Below are positions 24,790-36,207 of a DNA stretch of 64,000 nucleotides, in pieces. How positions within the stretch are numbered: the first letter of the stretch is position 1; each line of letters begins with the position of its first letter. Origin of the DNA: Spisula solida (taxonomy: Eukaryota; Mollusca; Bivalvia; Venerida; Mactridae); contig OX365953.1 of the NCBI GenBank assembly GCA_947247005.1, forward strand, positions 8,003,001 through 8,067,000, read 5' to 3'. The position numbers were made by a program, and so were the translations under genes. Below the pieces are notes generated by a model, which searched no databases, was not told where the DNA came from, and saw only the letters and a list, made by a program, of their open reading frames with translations.

Positions 24790-25097
24790 CACAGGGTATT
24801 GACGCATATTATTTTATGCGTGTGCGACCGCCTTATATCTCATATACGAATTTATGAGATATTAGGCGGTCGCACACGCATAAAATAATATGCGTAAATA
24901 CCCTTATTTTATGCGTGTGCGACCGCCTTATATCTCATATTCGAATATATGAGATATTAGGCGGTCGCACACGCATAAAATAATATGCGTCAATACCCCT
25001 ATTTTATGCGTGTGCGACCGCCTTATATCTCATATACGAATATATGAGATATTAGGCGGTCGCACACGCATAAAATAATATACGTCAATACCCTGTG
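24790..25097. mobile_element. Triple-palindrome hAT-like MITE with 8-bp target duplication
   Basis: Outer ends CACAGGGTATTGACG are perfect inverted copies. They are flanked by GTCGTGTA (24782-24789) and GTCGAGTA (25098-25105), an 8-bp duplication with one mismatch. Inside are three consecutive near-perfect ~90-100-bp palindromes, each with arms TTTTATGCGTGTGCGACCGC and a CATATACGAATATATG-type centre, joined by 'AATACCC'. 8-bp duplications and CA-GGG ends fit hAT; that assignment is inference. No coding capacity. Confidence 0.85.
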
Positions 25098-25105
25098 GTC
25101 GAGTA

Positions 25106-27919
25106 TGTATAAACTATCATTCGTTAATCATCTTTTTTTATAAACCCATAAAATACGCACTCGAAATACGTAAATTAAAATTTATAACCGTGACGTAGAA
25201 GCATTAACCCAGAAACGATTGTAAATTGAATCATTCCATGTCGGTTGGTAATGCATTCTTTTCAATGGTTACCTTAAAATAATTATACTATTTTATAGAA
25301 ATTTAAAAGCTAGTATAGTTTTAATCACATTATCCTAATTGCTACATTGACGAAACAGACAAGATTAGGCCACGATAAATTAATTGCTAGATCATTCAAT
25401 CATTTTTTAAAAAAAATAAGTAGGCAGGAGCGGATACATGATTTGCTTTAGAGGGGGGCGAGAATATGGACATCCCGTAGGAAGAGTGGGAATGAAGCCA
25501 CCAAGAAAAATACTGTAAATTAATTATTTTTCGAGGGAGTTGAATTTTCGTTGATTCCGTTGTTAAACTCGACCACGAAATACGATACCCATCATTAATC
25601 GACTACTCGAATAAAGACCATGGAGTACACTACCATTGTATGTAACCCACGACGCCCACGGAAATGCATTTTTTGTCGAAATTCACGAAATTTAATATCA
25701 ACGAAAATATTTGATTTTACAGAACATTGTTTATCTGGGCAGTTAGCAACACAAATGCATTCTTTATTTAATAAGATAATAAGATATGTTATAGTGCGCC
25801 CATGGTAATGAGAAAGGCGGGAACATTTGGTATGCTCCACCAAGATGGATTAATCAGATGTGCTTGCCTTATCAGTGATTTTTTGAGTACAATACTGACT
25901 TTATCTGTTTACTTGAGAGATTTGTAAAACCAATTTTGCAACAGTTGACCAAACCGATTCATGTTTGTAAATATTACATTATCCTGGGCGCACTATAAAT
26001 GAGCTATCGTGCGATCGAAGCGACCTGGAAAAAGCATAATTTATCTGAGCAGCATGCCACACAAACCTAATGTCTACCTGAAAATCTTCAATGAATATAT
26101 TTACTGCGAGGGAAGCGATCAAGATATCGTTCAATGCATATATTTATAGAACGAGGGATACTTTGTTTTCTGAACAATATCCCAACGAACATATTTTTTT
26201 CTAATTCATGAACAATCCACTGACGTAGCTATTGTGAGGGCAAATCCAGCTAGTAAAAACCAATGTTTATTCAGAGACTATAGACAGAGACTATAGATAA
26301 CACTCTCTGCTATAGATAACATGTTATCTATAGTCTCTGGTTTAGTTTTAGTTTATACCAATTTATTTAAGGTCGATTGTGAAACAAGTTTTTCCAACTT
26401 ATATTAATCACTCTCGACACCTGATGTAATCAATCGCCACGAGGGTATGAGAGAAGAGAAGGCATTTTGTGCTGAGCGCCTAGCAAGGGAATTTCTGGTA
26501 CCATTTTCTGGTTTATCTGAGCAGCATACGCTATGAACTCGAGGGCTCCACTTTTGTGCTGAGAGGAGACGATAAATATTTAAAATCCAGAGGTCTCGGG
26601 CATGCTTCTCCGTAAAACAATGGATTCAATATGACAAATTACTTTTAAGCTTCGGGGATCTTAGAGGGACGAGCACCCGGTGTTCCCCGTATAAATCCGT
26701 TCGTGGTAGAATTTTTTTTTTGAACTTAATTTTTTCCATTCTCTTCATGCTTATAGTTTGAACAGGTTTATGATTTCTCTTGTACTGTCCTCTTCAAATC
26801 CATGGATTGGTGTTTTGAAATCGTGTATAAAAGAACTTGTTTGATGGCCGGATGGCAATGAAATATTTCATAGCAATTACAAGATGTGACAATTAAGATG
26901 GAAGGTTACTTTAATTGTTTTACATATCTTTATACAAATGTAATATTTGGTAGCATGAAATCTAATTAGCGGCCGGATGAAAAGCAAAACATATTTTATT
27001 ACGGCCCTAGTTCCAACGGACACAAAACACCTTTTAAACTACATGTATACATAATAAAAGAGTCGTTATTATTTATATAGATAATAAATGCCGCACCACG
27101 TCAGCAACATTACAACCTAAGTCCTTTTACGTCAATATGCAACATAATACCGACACTAAGTTGAAATCATTCTATAACCGGAAAAGGGTTGATTAATAAT
27201 TTAACAAACTTAATTCTGATTGAATGGTTTTATTGACTGAATGGAATAAACACGATCATAATTTGCAATATATTCGTTTGATTCGTTTGATAGCAATGAA
27301 AGTGACGCTTATGTATGCACCTTTCTATTGAGTTCGATTACAAATGAATAATGCATCATTTCGTGGTTTAAGGTGGAGTCCACCCTTTTCGGTAAAAAAG
27401 AAATGTACGTCAGATTGTAATGATATTTAGTATGATTGTCGAAGTATAAGATGTGATCTTTACAAATTCGCGGTTTTTAGTCCAACAAGTACGATTAGCA
27501 GCGTTAAAAGCGCCACCTGACGGGACGTAATTTTCGTAGCAGTTTTGACGCGTTTGCTCCGTTTTGGCAATATTTTCTTACATTTAAAATGAAAAATATC
27601 TACTAATCCGGCATAGCATGCTGCGTATTTTGATGTATTTCATTTTATGCTAAGTTAAATATTATTCGAGTAACGTTCCAAAATCCGTGCTATTTTCATC
27701 ATTTGGACGGTCCAAAAAACGCCGTAATTTTTGTGTCAAAATGCAAATATTTTTTTAACTTCCGAACAGTTTTCGTGCTTAAGTTTGTTCTGCCAGATCT
27801 ATGATAAGGTCGTCATTCTCAACAATTGTAATTTTTATATATCGAAAGTTCATAACAAATTAATATGAATAATAGGAATGTCGTTTTAAAATGATATCAT
27901 AGTAAATGAAGCATCTTAA
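25106..27919. other. Intergenic with small degenerate repeats
   Basis: 'TTTATCTGAGCAGCAT'-type motifs recur at ~25731, 26040 and 26513 with partly matching flanks. A short hairpin (GAGACTATAGATAAC / GTTATCTATAGTCTC) sits at 26287-26338. The remainder is AT-rich with no recognisable gene. Confidence 0.4.
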
Positions 27920-28110
27920 GTTATACCTCGGTCTCACGCCGGACGCCGGACGATGTCCGTGTATCCGATTTGAACCCGATATTTAGGTATGTTGAGGATG
28001 CCGGCATTCATCCGAAGAGACTTACATTTCTCAGGCTGCGACCCGGTGACCGGCCTCCTGTCCGCTAAGACCAGACTCCTCCGTTAGACCAACAGACGGC
28101 GATCAGATGG
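27920..28110 (-). repeat. Possible tRNA-derived SINE fragment
   Basis: On the minus strand 'TGTTGGTCTAACGGAGGAGT' resembles an A box region and 'CACCGGGTCGCAGCCTGAGA' a B box, spaced as in a tRNA, followed by ~120 bp of unrelated tail. CpG-rich compared with neighbours. Weak evidence; no second copy in this window. Confidence 0.3.
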
Positions 28111-28571
28111 ATTTGTGACCAAGGTATTAAAGAAGTCATAAGACAAGTTGAGGTTCATTTTGTAATATTTGGTATTTACTCGTAGTCAAAACAATGTTAA
28201 AAGTAAACCATACTAAATTTCAATCAAATTGAATAATTACTTTAAAAGATATTTAAGGTTTATGGGGGTCCAGCCTAATCGCTAACGGACTATACCAACG
28301 ACCACTAACATTGGTAGATGTAGGTAGAACGCAATCGAGCTGTTGGAAAGTTTAGACAAATTTTGTGTCGATCTTGTCATGTTATGCATTTTTCAAGACG
28401 ATCAGTCGGCAGTAATGCCAAAAATTGTAAGTCCGCTTCGTAAGGTATGTCAATGTTAAATCAAAACATATCCATTTGATTGATTTTAACACTTTAATCT
28501 GATAAAATGGCATGAAAATCAAAACCTTGTTCAGTAAGACACATACTAATACAAACATTATCTGAGAAATG

Positions 28572-28955
28572 GAACAAAGAATGAAACAAAGAATGAAACA
28601 AAAAATGAAACAAAGAATGAAACAAAGAATGAACAAAGAATGACACAAAGAATGGCACAAATAATGAAACAAGAATGACACAAAGAATGAAACAAAGAAT
28701 GACACAAAGAATGAAATAAAGAATGAAACAAATGATGACACAAAGATTATTGAAACAAAGAATGAAACAAAGAATGAAACAAAGAATGAAACAAAGAATG
28801 AAACAAAGAATGAAACAAAGATTGAAACAAAGAATGAAACAAAGAATGAAACAAAGAATGAAACAAAGAATGAAACAAAGAAATGAAACAAAGCATGAAA
28901 CAAAGAATGAAACAAAGAATGAACAAAGAATGAAACAAAGAATGAAACAAAGACT
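28572..28955 (+). repeat. 12-bp minisatellite (GAATGAAACAAA)n
   Basis: About 32 units of GAATGAAACAAA with point variants (CACAAAGAATGA, one- and two-base indels). Being a multiple of three, it keeps frames open on both strands and produces repetitive pseudo-proteins (MKQR on plus, FHSL/FVSF on minus); these are not genes. Confidence 0.95.
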
Positions 28956-29074
28956 AAGATAAAGATTAAGATAAATTACAATGTGTATGTCGATTATGTA
29001 ATGTCAACATGTGACTGACTTAAATAACCGAGTTAAACATGTACACATGTATTGTGCATGTATTGCGGTATAAA

Positions 29075-29292
29075 GCCTAGATCACACAGAGGAATTCCAC
29101 AACGGAGATGTTCTCCCGATTTCTTCCGATACCACCCGATTCATCACAATTCCTTCCAATACCACCAACTGTCACAAGACTTCACCGAAGCTTCCCGTAG
29201 ACCACGCGAAACTTTTTCCAGATATCCTGATAGCTCATTAATTTCATCGGGAGTACATCGCCGTAGCAAACAATGCTCAGTGTGACCTAGGG
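29075..29292. mobile_element. Short MITE with CCTAGRTCACAC ends
   Basis: Left end GCCTAGATCACACAGAGG and complement of right end CCCTAGGTCACACTGAGC are inverted repeats with few mismatches. The ~180-bp interior contains repeated TTCCGATACCACC-like motifs. Non-coding. Confidence 0.65.
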
Positions 29293-30504
29293 TTAAAATG
29301 GCCAAAAAGAAATTTATTGAGTATACATAAACAATTAAGCTAATAGTATTTTTGTTGTTTATTGTACATAAATTTAAATTAATGCACAAAAGCAAACAGC
29401 AGTTGACACACGCAGTGTTTCAACGGTTGAAATATAAACAAAAAATAAATTACTTTGAGAATATACAGGTAAAATACAGGTTAATTGATCATTGTACAAA
29501 ATTTGAAAAACAATAGTTTTATAAAGGCAATCAATAGTTCATTTTACAATTAGCTTCGCATGGTTCAATTGACATAAACAAATATGTTAAAAAATACAAT
29601 ATTAGCACTTAATACAATGTTACTGTGACGTTTATGTTATATATGGAAGGATTTTTGCAATATGTGTAAGTGTTTTGTTTTCTAACGTTTATTTGCAAGG
29701 GAATAGTTACATTAACTTGCATAACGTATAAGTTGAGTTTAATGATGTCTAATGCAACAGAAAGCGTGCTTTCTATTAATTTAATTAACAAGCAAATTTA
29801 ATTTAGCCTACTAAATATAGTCCGCCGATGATAACACTAGCCTTTGGTTACAGATATAAATAAAAAAGATAAATTTGTACAAAGAGATTGCATAAATACA
29901 TCAATAAAACGTCATATGTTCTCATTTACAATACTTATATTATATATATATATAATCTCCATATACAAGTTATCCCACTATACAATTATGGCTTTCTTCA
30001 ATCTTGTGCATATTTACTTTAATGCATATATACTCTACACTGATAACAAGCGATCAGTCGTTTAGCCAAGGTTTATGTTATTTATGTTTATTTATTGATT
30101 AGGCTAGAGTTATCTCCAGCGAGCTATTAATACGTTCCTCTCCTTATATACAATGCGCATGTCGCGGTTACAAAACAAATTAAAAAATAGTAACGGTGAA
30201 ATCGTTCTATTTATAGACCGGATTGTAACCTTATGCTATAGAGACGTTCATTCAGAAGCATGGTCTCAATTTTCTAGCGAAAATGCTCTGTAGTATGTAT
30301 GCTGCCGTTGATGAACTATGTTGCATGACCGGTTTACATCCGCGTCGGTAGTTACGCAATATTACTGGCTGACCGATTTACTATTGTTAAGGTGGTGCTG
30401 CCTAGCGGCGGCGTAGGAAGAAAAGTAGTTTCATCAACTAAACTAGGACCGATTGTTGAAACATGTGTATATAAATACTCTAGTTGTTCTAACGAACAAC
30501 TAAG
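29293..30504. other. Intergenic, no gene seen
   Basis: Very AT-rich; short TA run at ~29937-29956. No convincing frame or repeat. Confidence 0.4.
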
Positions 30505-30937
30505 AAAAGCATAAAAATATACCAGATTTATATAGCGCCCTTTTCATGCGAACGCACGTTCAAAGGTACCTTTCCCATGTTGCAGCCACAAGTGCGCAGG
30601 TGCATCCTCTACCAGTGCAGATACAGCATGATCTGACCAGAGGGACAGACTGAGAGAAAACCCCTGAAGGGATAGAGAGACATTAGATACAGGCATGTCC
30701 GGCGCTGCAGAGGTGCGCCTAGCTATTATTTCGAATAGACAGCCTGGTTCTTTAATGTGCCCGGTATATAGCACCGATACACCGCTTCCTGGCACTTCCA
30801 GATACTCTGCAGACCACACGGCCATATATAGCGGGAACTATTATAAATATTTCAGAAATGTCAAGTTCCGATGCCAGGGATTGAACCCACGACCTCTAGA
30901 TTGACAGCCCAGTGCGTTACCACTGAGCTAAATCCGC
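30505..30937 (-). mobile_element. tRNA-derived SINE, apparently full length
   Basis: The minus strand begins GCGGATTTAGCTCAGTGGTA (A box TAGCTCAGTGGTAACGC) and has a B box GTGGGTTCAATCCC about 35 nt later. The ~360-bp body contains TATCGGTGCTATATACCGGG and ATTAAAGAACCAGG and ends in GGGCGCTATATAAATCTGG plus an A/T-rich tail. The second SINE at 50945-51297 shares the middle block. An open frame through the body is incidental. Confidence 0.75.
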
Positions 30938-32073
30938 TTATAAAAGCATGACTATACCCGTACACTATCTTAACCTTATTCTCTTACCTTCAACTAGCGT
31001 AGTTTAGCAGCTGATTTCTTGTTAATATGTAACACCAGGGCCCGAAATTACAACAAATACTTACACTCAGGACTCAACACACAAATATTGAAAATGTGAA
31101 AATGTAACATAATGAGCTACGATTCGCCTTAGATTGCGAATCTAGATGAGAAAAATGTATAAAATTGTGATACAAGTGTTGAAAATAACAGTTGGTTCGT
31201 TCTTATGCCACTGTGTACTATTTATGAGGTATAGATGTAATTATTGAACCTGAGTTCACACTCAGCACTAAAACAAAAACAATTACAACTACAGCTTACA
31301 AGTACCTTAAATTACTCAAGGAAGTAAGCCTAATCGTATATTTGGTACAAATTTAGCATTATTACAACTTCTTGCTCTCAAAAAAGTTCGCTATCAACCT
31401 CAAAAGATGAAACTCAATATTTGAGTGTTGAGCGCTGAGTCTAAGTAATGGTTGAAATTCCGGACCAAGTTGCATGATGTCACACCTGGAAGTATTACGA
31501 ATATGCTCGAGGTAATACAAACACAAATCTGAAGAACCGACACTGCACGTGAAAATTGATATATGCAACTCAGTAAAAGAAATAATATTATACGTAGGCA
31601 TAAATGCCAGCCTTGTTAAACATGGATATAAGATATAACATACTTAACTTGTACATTAATTATAATACGGGTAATTGATTATAAATTGCATTCACTTTCT
31701 ATTATTACATATATATTTTTCGTGATAAATAACAATCATATTTAAAGAAGAGCACATGCGATTATATTTTGCACATGCAAGGACTTAATATAAATCTATT
31801 GAAGATTTGAACTTACAAAATACACAAAAAGTACACAAGCATTATACAAAAATATCAAATACAGCTAATAAAATGCACAAATAAGTATATATCTAACTAA
31901 TTTTAAATAGATAATAAATGAATAAAGTATCAAACTACTTATTGGTGTACACATTGAACTACGAGTACAGGTACGTAAGTAATGTTTTGCATAAAAACCT
32001 CACATTAACAGACCTCAAAAATATTCATTATTTGAAATTCCGGTGCACATTGTATTTTTTCTTTATATTACAG
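30938..32073. other. Upstream region of the GT61 gene
   Basis: AT-rich. No coding exon seen. The intron feeding the acceptor at 32071-32073 presumably begins at an untranslated exon somewhere upstream, not located. Confidence 0.4.
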
Positions 32074-32106
32074 AACGTGCTGAAGGAAGACAAACGTACA
32101 GACACA

Positions 32107-33648
32107 ATGGTGTTACAATTCTTGAAGATTTATTGGAACATGTCTCTAAACAAATGCTTTGCTTTACTACTGGGCCAGGCTATAGTGGTTTCGGTTGGCA
32201 TATTATACGTACTAGTTTATAACCCAGATATGATAGCTGGAACGTTAGACGAGGAAATAGATCTACAGGAAAAGACTGAACAGAAAAAGGAATTCGATCG
32301 TCAGGATCATGTCCTAAATGAAAAAAGAAAGATGGCAAAGGGTGGTTTTGTTGATATTGGTGATGGGTTGAGTTGCTCTTTATTTCGCTTCGATCTGATG
32401 CCTGGAAATATTGAGGTCAATCCGAGTGAAATGTTTAATGGGGAAGGTGAGTTTGCATTTTTCTCCGAAGAAGATAATTATAAACGTGATGAGATTCCAG
32501 GGTGGTTTAATACAAAGGCCGACTATTGTTCAGGATGTTTAATAGTCTATGGCATTGGTAAACACGTTGCTAGTCTGAAAGATGTGACTATTTATCCTCA
32601 ATTCGGTCATGGAAAAGTTGGTGGAGAGGAGATTGATGATGTCATTATGCAAACGGAAGAGGAAGAAGAAATCCACATTGATAAAGGATATTTCGTTGTA
32701 AAGTCAAATGTTAACTATCAAACAGATATACCGGTTTCGGTAACATTAAAGAAATTCGTTGACGGGCTGATTATACTGAAGGAAACGGATATCGACGCAC
32801 TACGTGTTTATAAACGACAAGATATGGTGGCTGTATTGGTTGCTAGGCGTGATTTTGCGAACTATTACCACACAACAATGGATTTGTACGACGTGTTTTT
32901 GATCATGGTGTTATTCAAAATTGACCTGTACCATTTAGAAGTAATATGGCTAGATGCGCACCCGAGAACGAACTTGGACTACACATGGGAAACGTTGTAC
33001 GGTGTACCGACAAGAGCTGGGAGTTTAACCGACCCAATAAAGTACACCAAAATGATTTGGAGCGGCTTCGGACATAAGAGTCACATTAACCAACACCAAA
33101 TGTCAGTTTTACCTTTCGCAGAGGAATTCCGTCATTTTGTATTGTCTCGTTTTGAAGTTGATACGGACCACATGTTAGATTGTGAAGAATTACGAATAAC
33201 CATTATATGGCGTCGCCATCACGTTGCTCATCCGAGAAATCCGTCTGGGTATACGGTTCGCAGGATAGCCAATGAGGAAGAAGTATGGAGAGCGGTTAAA
33301 GAAGTCGACTATAGAGCAATAGTGAATGGCGTACAATTAGAAAAGCTGAACATGGTTGAACAACTCGAACTGATTACAAGAACAGATATCCTCATCGGAA
33401 TGCACGGCGCTGGACTCTCGCATATCCTGTACTTGCCCAAAACCTCAGGAGTCATTGAACTGTATCCGAAGTATATGTCAGTCTCGAATGCCCACTTTCG
33501 TGCAATGTCAAAATGGCGACATCTAAGACATGTTGTATGGGCAAATCAAGAGCAATCATTGGAGAACAAAGATCATGAGACTATGATACCGACACGAATT
33601 ATACAACAACTTGTGACAGTCATGAAACAAAACTTGTGTGAGGGTTAG
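32107..33648 (+). CDS. Glycosyltransferase family 61 protein (EOGT/POMGNT2-like superfamily), type II membrane
   Basis: Single coding exon of 513 codons. The frame is open further upstream, but a polypyrimidine tract plus CAG at 32071-32073 marks a splice acceptor, so the first ATG of the exon (32107) is preferred. Residues 1-17 form a short cytoplasmic tail. Residues ~18-38 (CFALLLGQAIVVSVGILYVL) are a membrane anchor, followed by a charged stem. The catalytic region has NYYHTTMDLYDVF and, at residues ~431-447, GMHGAGLSHILYLP followed by GVIELYP. Those are the hallmark nucleotide-sugar-binding motifs of GT61 (EOGT, POMGNT2, plant xylosyltransferases). A Golgi/ER lumen enzyme is expected; donor and acceptor cannot be told. 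It lacks a KDEL-like ending, unlike EOGT, and the C-terminal FN3 domain of POMGNT2. A possible poly(A) signal AATAAA lies at 34271. It is convergent with the secreted-protein gene at 34960. Confidence 0.85.
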   Translation: MVLQFLKIYWNMSLNKCFALLLGQAIVVSVGILYVLVYNPDMIAGTLDEEIDLQEKTEQKKEFDRQDHVLNEKRKMAKGGFVDIGDGLSCSLFRFDLMPGNIEVNPSEMFNGEGEFAFFSEEDNYKRDEIPGWFNTKADYCSGCLIVYGIGKHVASLKDVTIYPQFGHGKVGGEEIDDVIMQTEEEEEIHIDKGYFVVKSNVNYQTDIPVSVTLKKFVDGLIILKETDIDALRVYKRQDMVAVLVARRDFANYYHTTMDLYDVFLIMVLFKIDLYHLEVIWLDAHPRTNLDYTWETLYGVPTRAGSLTDPIKYTKMIWSGFGHKSHINQHQMSVLPFAEEFRHFVLSRFEVDTDHMLDCEELRITIIWRRHHVAHPRNPSGYTVRRIANEEEVWRAVKEVDYRAIVNGVQLEKLNMVEQLELITRTDILIGMHGAGLSHILYLPKTSGVIELYPKYMSVSNAHFRAMSKWRHLRHVVWANQEQSLENKDHETMIPTRIIQQLVTVMKQNLCEG

Positions 33649-34959
33649 TCTTGAAATATTGTGCTAATATTGTACTTAGTGTCATCACGTTGTTTGGTTA
33701 TGTTGTCATTGGCAGTATATGACCTTCAGCGGACCTATCTAACTGTCCTAGTATTATTATCAACTATATCTAATAATACTTGCTACTAGCAACTAACTGA
33801 CATATCAAGCCTACACATTTTAGAGAACATGTCTACAGTCAAATTAATGGAAGATAGCTAACTACCAATTAACAGACAATTCAAGCATACACATGTAGAG
33901 AGCATGACCTTGGTAAATGTCACTGATAACATTATGTTAAACCCGGGTATCGAACACAGAACACCTGACCCTCTACCATGTAATTTATTTCGACCGTGTA
34001 ACACGAGCAAAACTGCATAAAATAATAGTGGTCAAGAATCATGCAAACGACTGGTTAACACATAACCTAACCCAAATGTGCTTTCTGGACCGTTATATAC
34101 GACAACATAATGGAAAAGAAATAACAATTGGCGATAATCGTCTATATTGTGGGTCATCTCTGTTTCTTTCGAGCTTGCCTAAGACAATATAACGATATTA
34201 ACAGTGACACAAATTTTAATGTGTAGAGTTGCACTGTTTTTTTTTATTTAAAAGCCACTATGGATTTCGTAATAAAACCATTTTGAATAAGACACTTCTA
34301 ATTAGCGTATTACAATACATGTTATGGTCGTTTCTAACCGCCAGGTGGCACAGAAATGCCAATAGATTACCAATACAATTGGTACTCAATATTACATAAT
34401 ACGGTAATGCAATAGCCATAGCAAGTTGTTTCATATTAATAAACGGCGTAAATGTAGTTTTTTTATAAAATTCCTACCACACCGAACGCTCGCACTTGAA
34501 AATAGTGAGCGTAGGGAAGGATCTATCGGCTTGATATCTATCAGTTTCGTTGTTTCTATTCTTAACATTTAAGATTCACCAAAATATATTCCACGTCTTA
34601 AGCTCAAGTAAATTGCAGCACTTGAACGGGAAAATGCATGAAGTATATTATTTGTTCAAGACGCGAGGCTTACACAGTATGGACCCGACCAGGAATCACA
34701 CACATGTACATTATATAAAACCTAAAACTGAAATTAAAAAAAAACAGGAAATAAAGAGAAAAACAACTCCAAAACATGAACATGTGGCAAATATAACGAT
34801 TACGACATTGCGTCCATGGCATTTCAAATAATTGCATTTATTTTAAAACTTAGATTTAGACGTCAACCCAATGGGAATTCAACAACCAACAGAAGTAGTA
34901 AGACTGAAAGAAAGGTACTTTAAAGTGTGTAAATTTGTTCATCATGAGACATAGCCGTA
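33649..34959. other. Intergenic between convergent genes
   Basis: Contains the presumed 3' UTR of the GT61 gene. An isolated B-box-like TGTTCGATACCCGGG (minus strand, ~33945-33965) may be a SINE scrap. A minus-strand AATAAA at 34842-34837 is a plausible poly(A) signal for the next gene. Confidence 0.4.
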
Positions 34960-36207
34960 TTATGAAGATTGAAGCTTTATCCAGACAACGAAATTATCCG
35001 CGCTTTCCATATCTTTGAACAGCATTGGATATTCTCCCGGTGCGTATAGTATTTGAACATGTGTTGTTTTAGAGCATGACTTATACACTCGTGTAATTGT
35101 AAACCAACCCTCGTCTAGATCACAATTGGAAACAGTCAAGTTATGCAAGTGACCAATAAAAAAACGCGATAAGCGCTCACCTCTAAGACCGAAGTGGCTA
35201 ACCTGCGAATATCTATCAAGGCTGTCCCATGAACTGGTATGCAATCGATCTAATGCAAACCAGTTGTTTCTGTCACTATCACTGGCATTAAACAGCATAG
35301 AGACTACTGTATCACACTCTTTGTATGCTTCAACCTTTACACTGGTGATATTAAGGGTGTCCCAGTCATCTAACAGTTCAGATCTCATTGCAAACTCTTT
35401 GTCAAAAAAGCTTCCAAGCCCCCCTTTCCATGCCTTATATATTCCATAAATACAGCCTTCAGAAATTCGGAATACCTGCACCCATTCTCCATCTGTTGAT
35501 GGCACGCAACATGCACGGTTTGTATCCTTCCATATACCAGTTGCCAGCTCACATGATGGTGGAACTGCTTGTACAAGTGTTGTATCGCTTGGACAAGTTC
35601 GTCTGGCTGTTATATGAGTCAAATTCAAACCATCGACTTCAAAGTCGAACGGCGAGCTATTTTTACAGTTACACGCTAACTCACAGTTACACAATAACTG
35701 AACCGGAGACCATGTGCCATCAGGTCGACAAGTGCTTCTTTCAGAGTCCAATGTACTTATACAATGATACTTAACGACGGACCAAATTGCCAGACTATTC
35801 CCAAACATTGTTGCCCCAGAAACCATTAAATGTTGTTTTGGACATGACTGTGGCTGACATGACCATGTGACATCGGACTCCTCAACGCCACACTGTTCGT
35901 ACCTTGAGTGATGTTCATTGCGAACGTCAATAGGTTTCGTGTAAACAACGAATTCACGAGTACGAGGCGTTGGTTTAATTTCATTCTCAAACAGTTTACA
36001 ATGTGTGTAACGACGGAAATATTTCATGGAAATACACTTCAAGCTTGAGTTACATTGATCTACACATTGTCCATAGGAAAGTTTTGTTAACTGATTGATA
36101 AGTCCATCTTCCAAATCAGTGACCGAGCTGAATCCAGAAACACATGAAGTAAACGTCAAGAAAATAATTAAATACATCGCCAACAAAGATAGCTTTCGCT
36201 TTAACAT
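34960..36207 (-). CDS. Secreted PAN/apple-sushi-orphan-domain protein, paralogue A
   Basis: Intronless, 415 residues. Residues 1-25 are a signal peptide (hydrophobic LSLLAMYLIIFLTF, then SCVSG). Residues ~26-95 resemble a PAN/apple module (Cys48, 52, 58 and 70 in YGQCVDQCNSSLKC...CKLF; ends FVVYTKP). Residues ~117-175 are a sushi/CCP module: four cysteines C122-C149-C160-C173 with GTW before the last. Residues ~186-415 are a domain I do not recognise, carrying ITARRTCP, CELATGIW, WVQVF, WDTLNITSVKVE, SSWDSL and GWF. PAN and sushi modules usually mediate protein or carbohydrate binding outside the cell; the role here is unknown. Odd point: a 7-residue internal duplication (CNCELACNCK) at the sushi-C-terminal linker, absent in the paralogues. 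Intact, with no catalytic motif. Confidence 0.85.
   Translation of the reverse strand: MLKRKLSLLAMYLIIFLTFTSCVSGFSSVTDLEDGLINQLTKLSYGQCVDQCNSSLKCISMKYFRRYTHCKLFENEIKPTPRTREFVVYTKPIDVRNEHHSRYEQCGVEESDVTWSCQPQSCPKQHLMVSGATMFGNSLAIWSVVKYHCISTLDSERSTCRPDGTWSPVQLLCNCELACNCKNSSPFDFEVDGLNLTHITARRTCPSDTTLVQAVPPSCELATGIWKDTNRACCVPSTDGEWVQVFRISEGCIYGIYKAWKGGLGSFFDKEFAMRSELLDDWDTLNITSVKVEAYKECDTVVSMLFNASDSDRNNWFALDRLHTSSWDSLDRYSQVSHFGLRGERLSRFFIGHLHNLTVSNCDLDEGWFTITRVYKSCSKTTHVQILYAPGEYPMLFKDMESADNFVVWIKLQSS

Noticed and set aside
24790..25097. Possible CRISPR-like array because of regularly spaced near-identical units
   Set aside because: The units are palindromes joined by short constant links inside transposon ends; the context is eukaryotic and there are no variable spacers.
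28382..28962. Long repetitive frames on both strands (up to 177 codons, FVSF/FHSL and MKQR repeats)
   Set aside because: They are the translation of a 12-bp minisatellite whose unit is a multiple of three; no initiation context, splice sites or non-repeat domain.
31918..32106. N-terminal extension of the GT61 frame
   Set aside because: A clear polypyrimidine-CAG splice acceptor lies at 32071-32073; the upstream codons are intronic and the first ATG after it gives a normal tail-anchor topology.
33935..33990. B-box-like TGTTCGATACCCGGG on the minus strand
   Set aside because: No accompanying A box or SINE body; too little to call.
35388..35774. 128-codon plus-strand frame and other frames inside the secreted-protein genes
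   Set aside because: Antisense shadows of the minus-strand coding sequences, which have signal peptides, conserved cysteines and paralogues.
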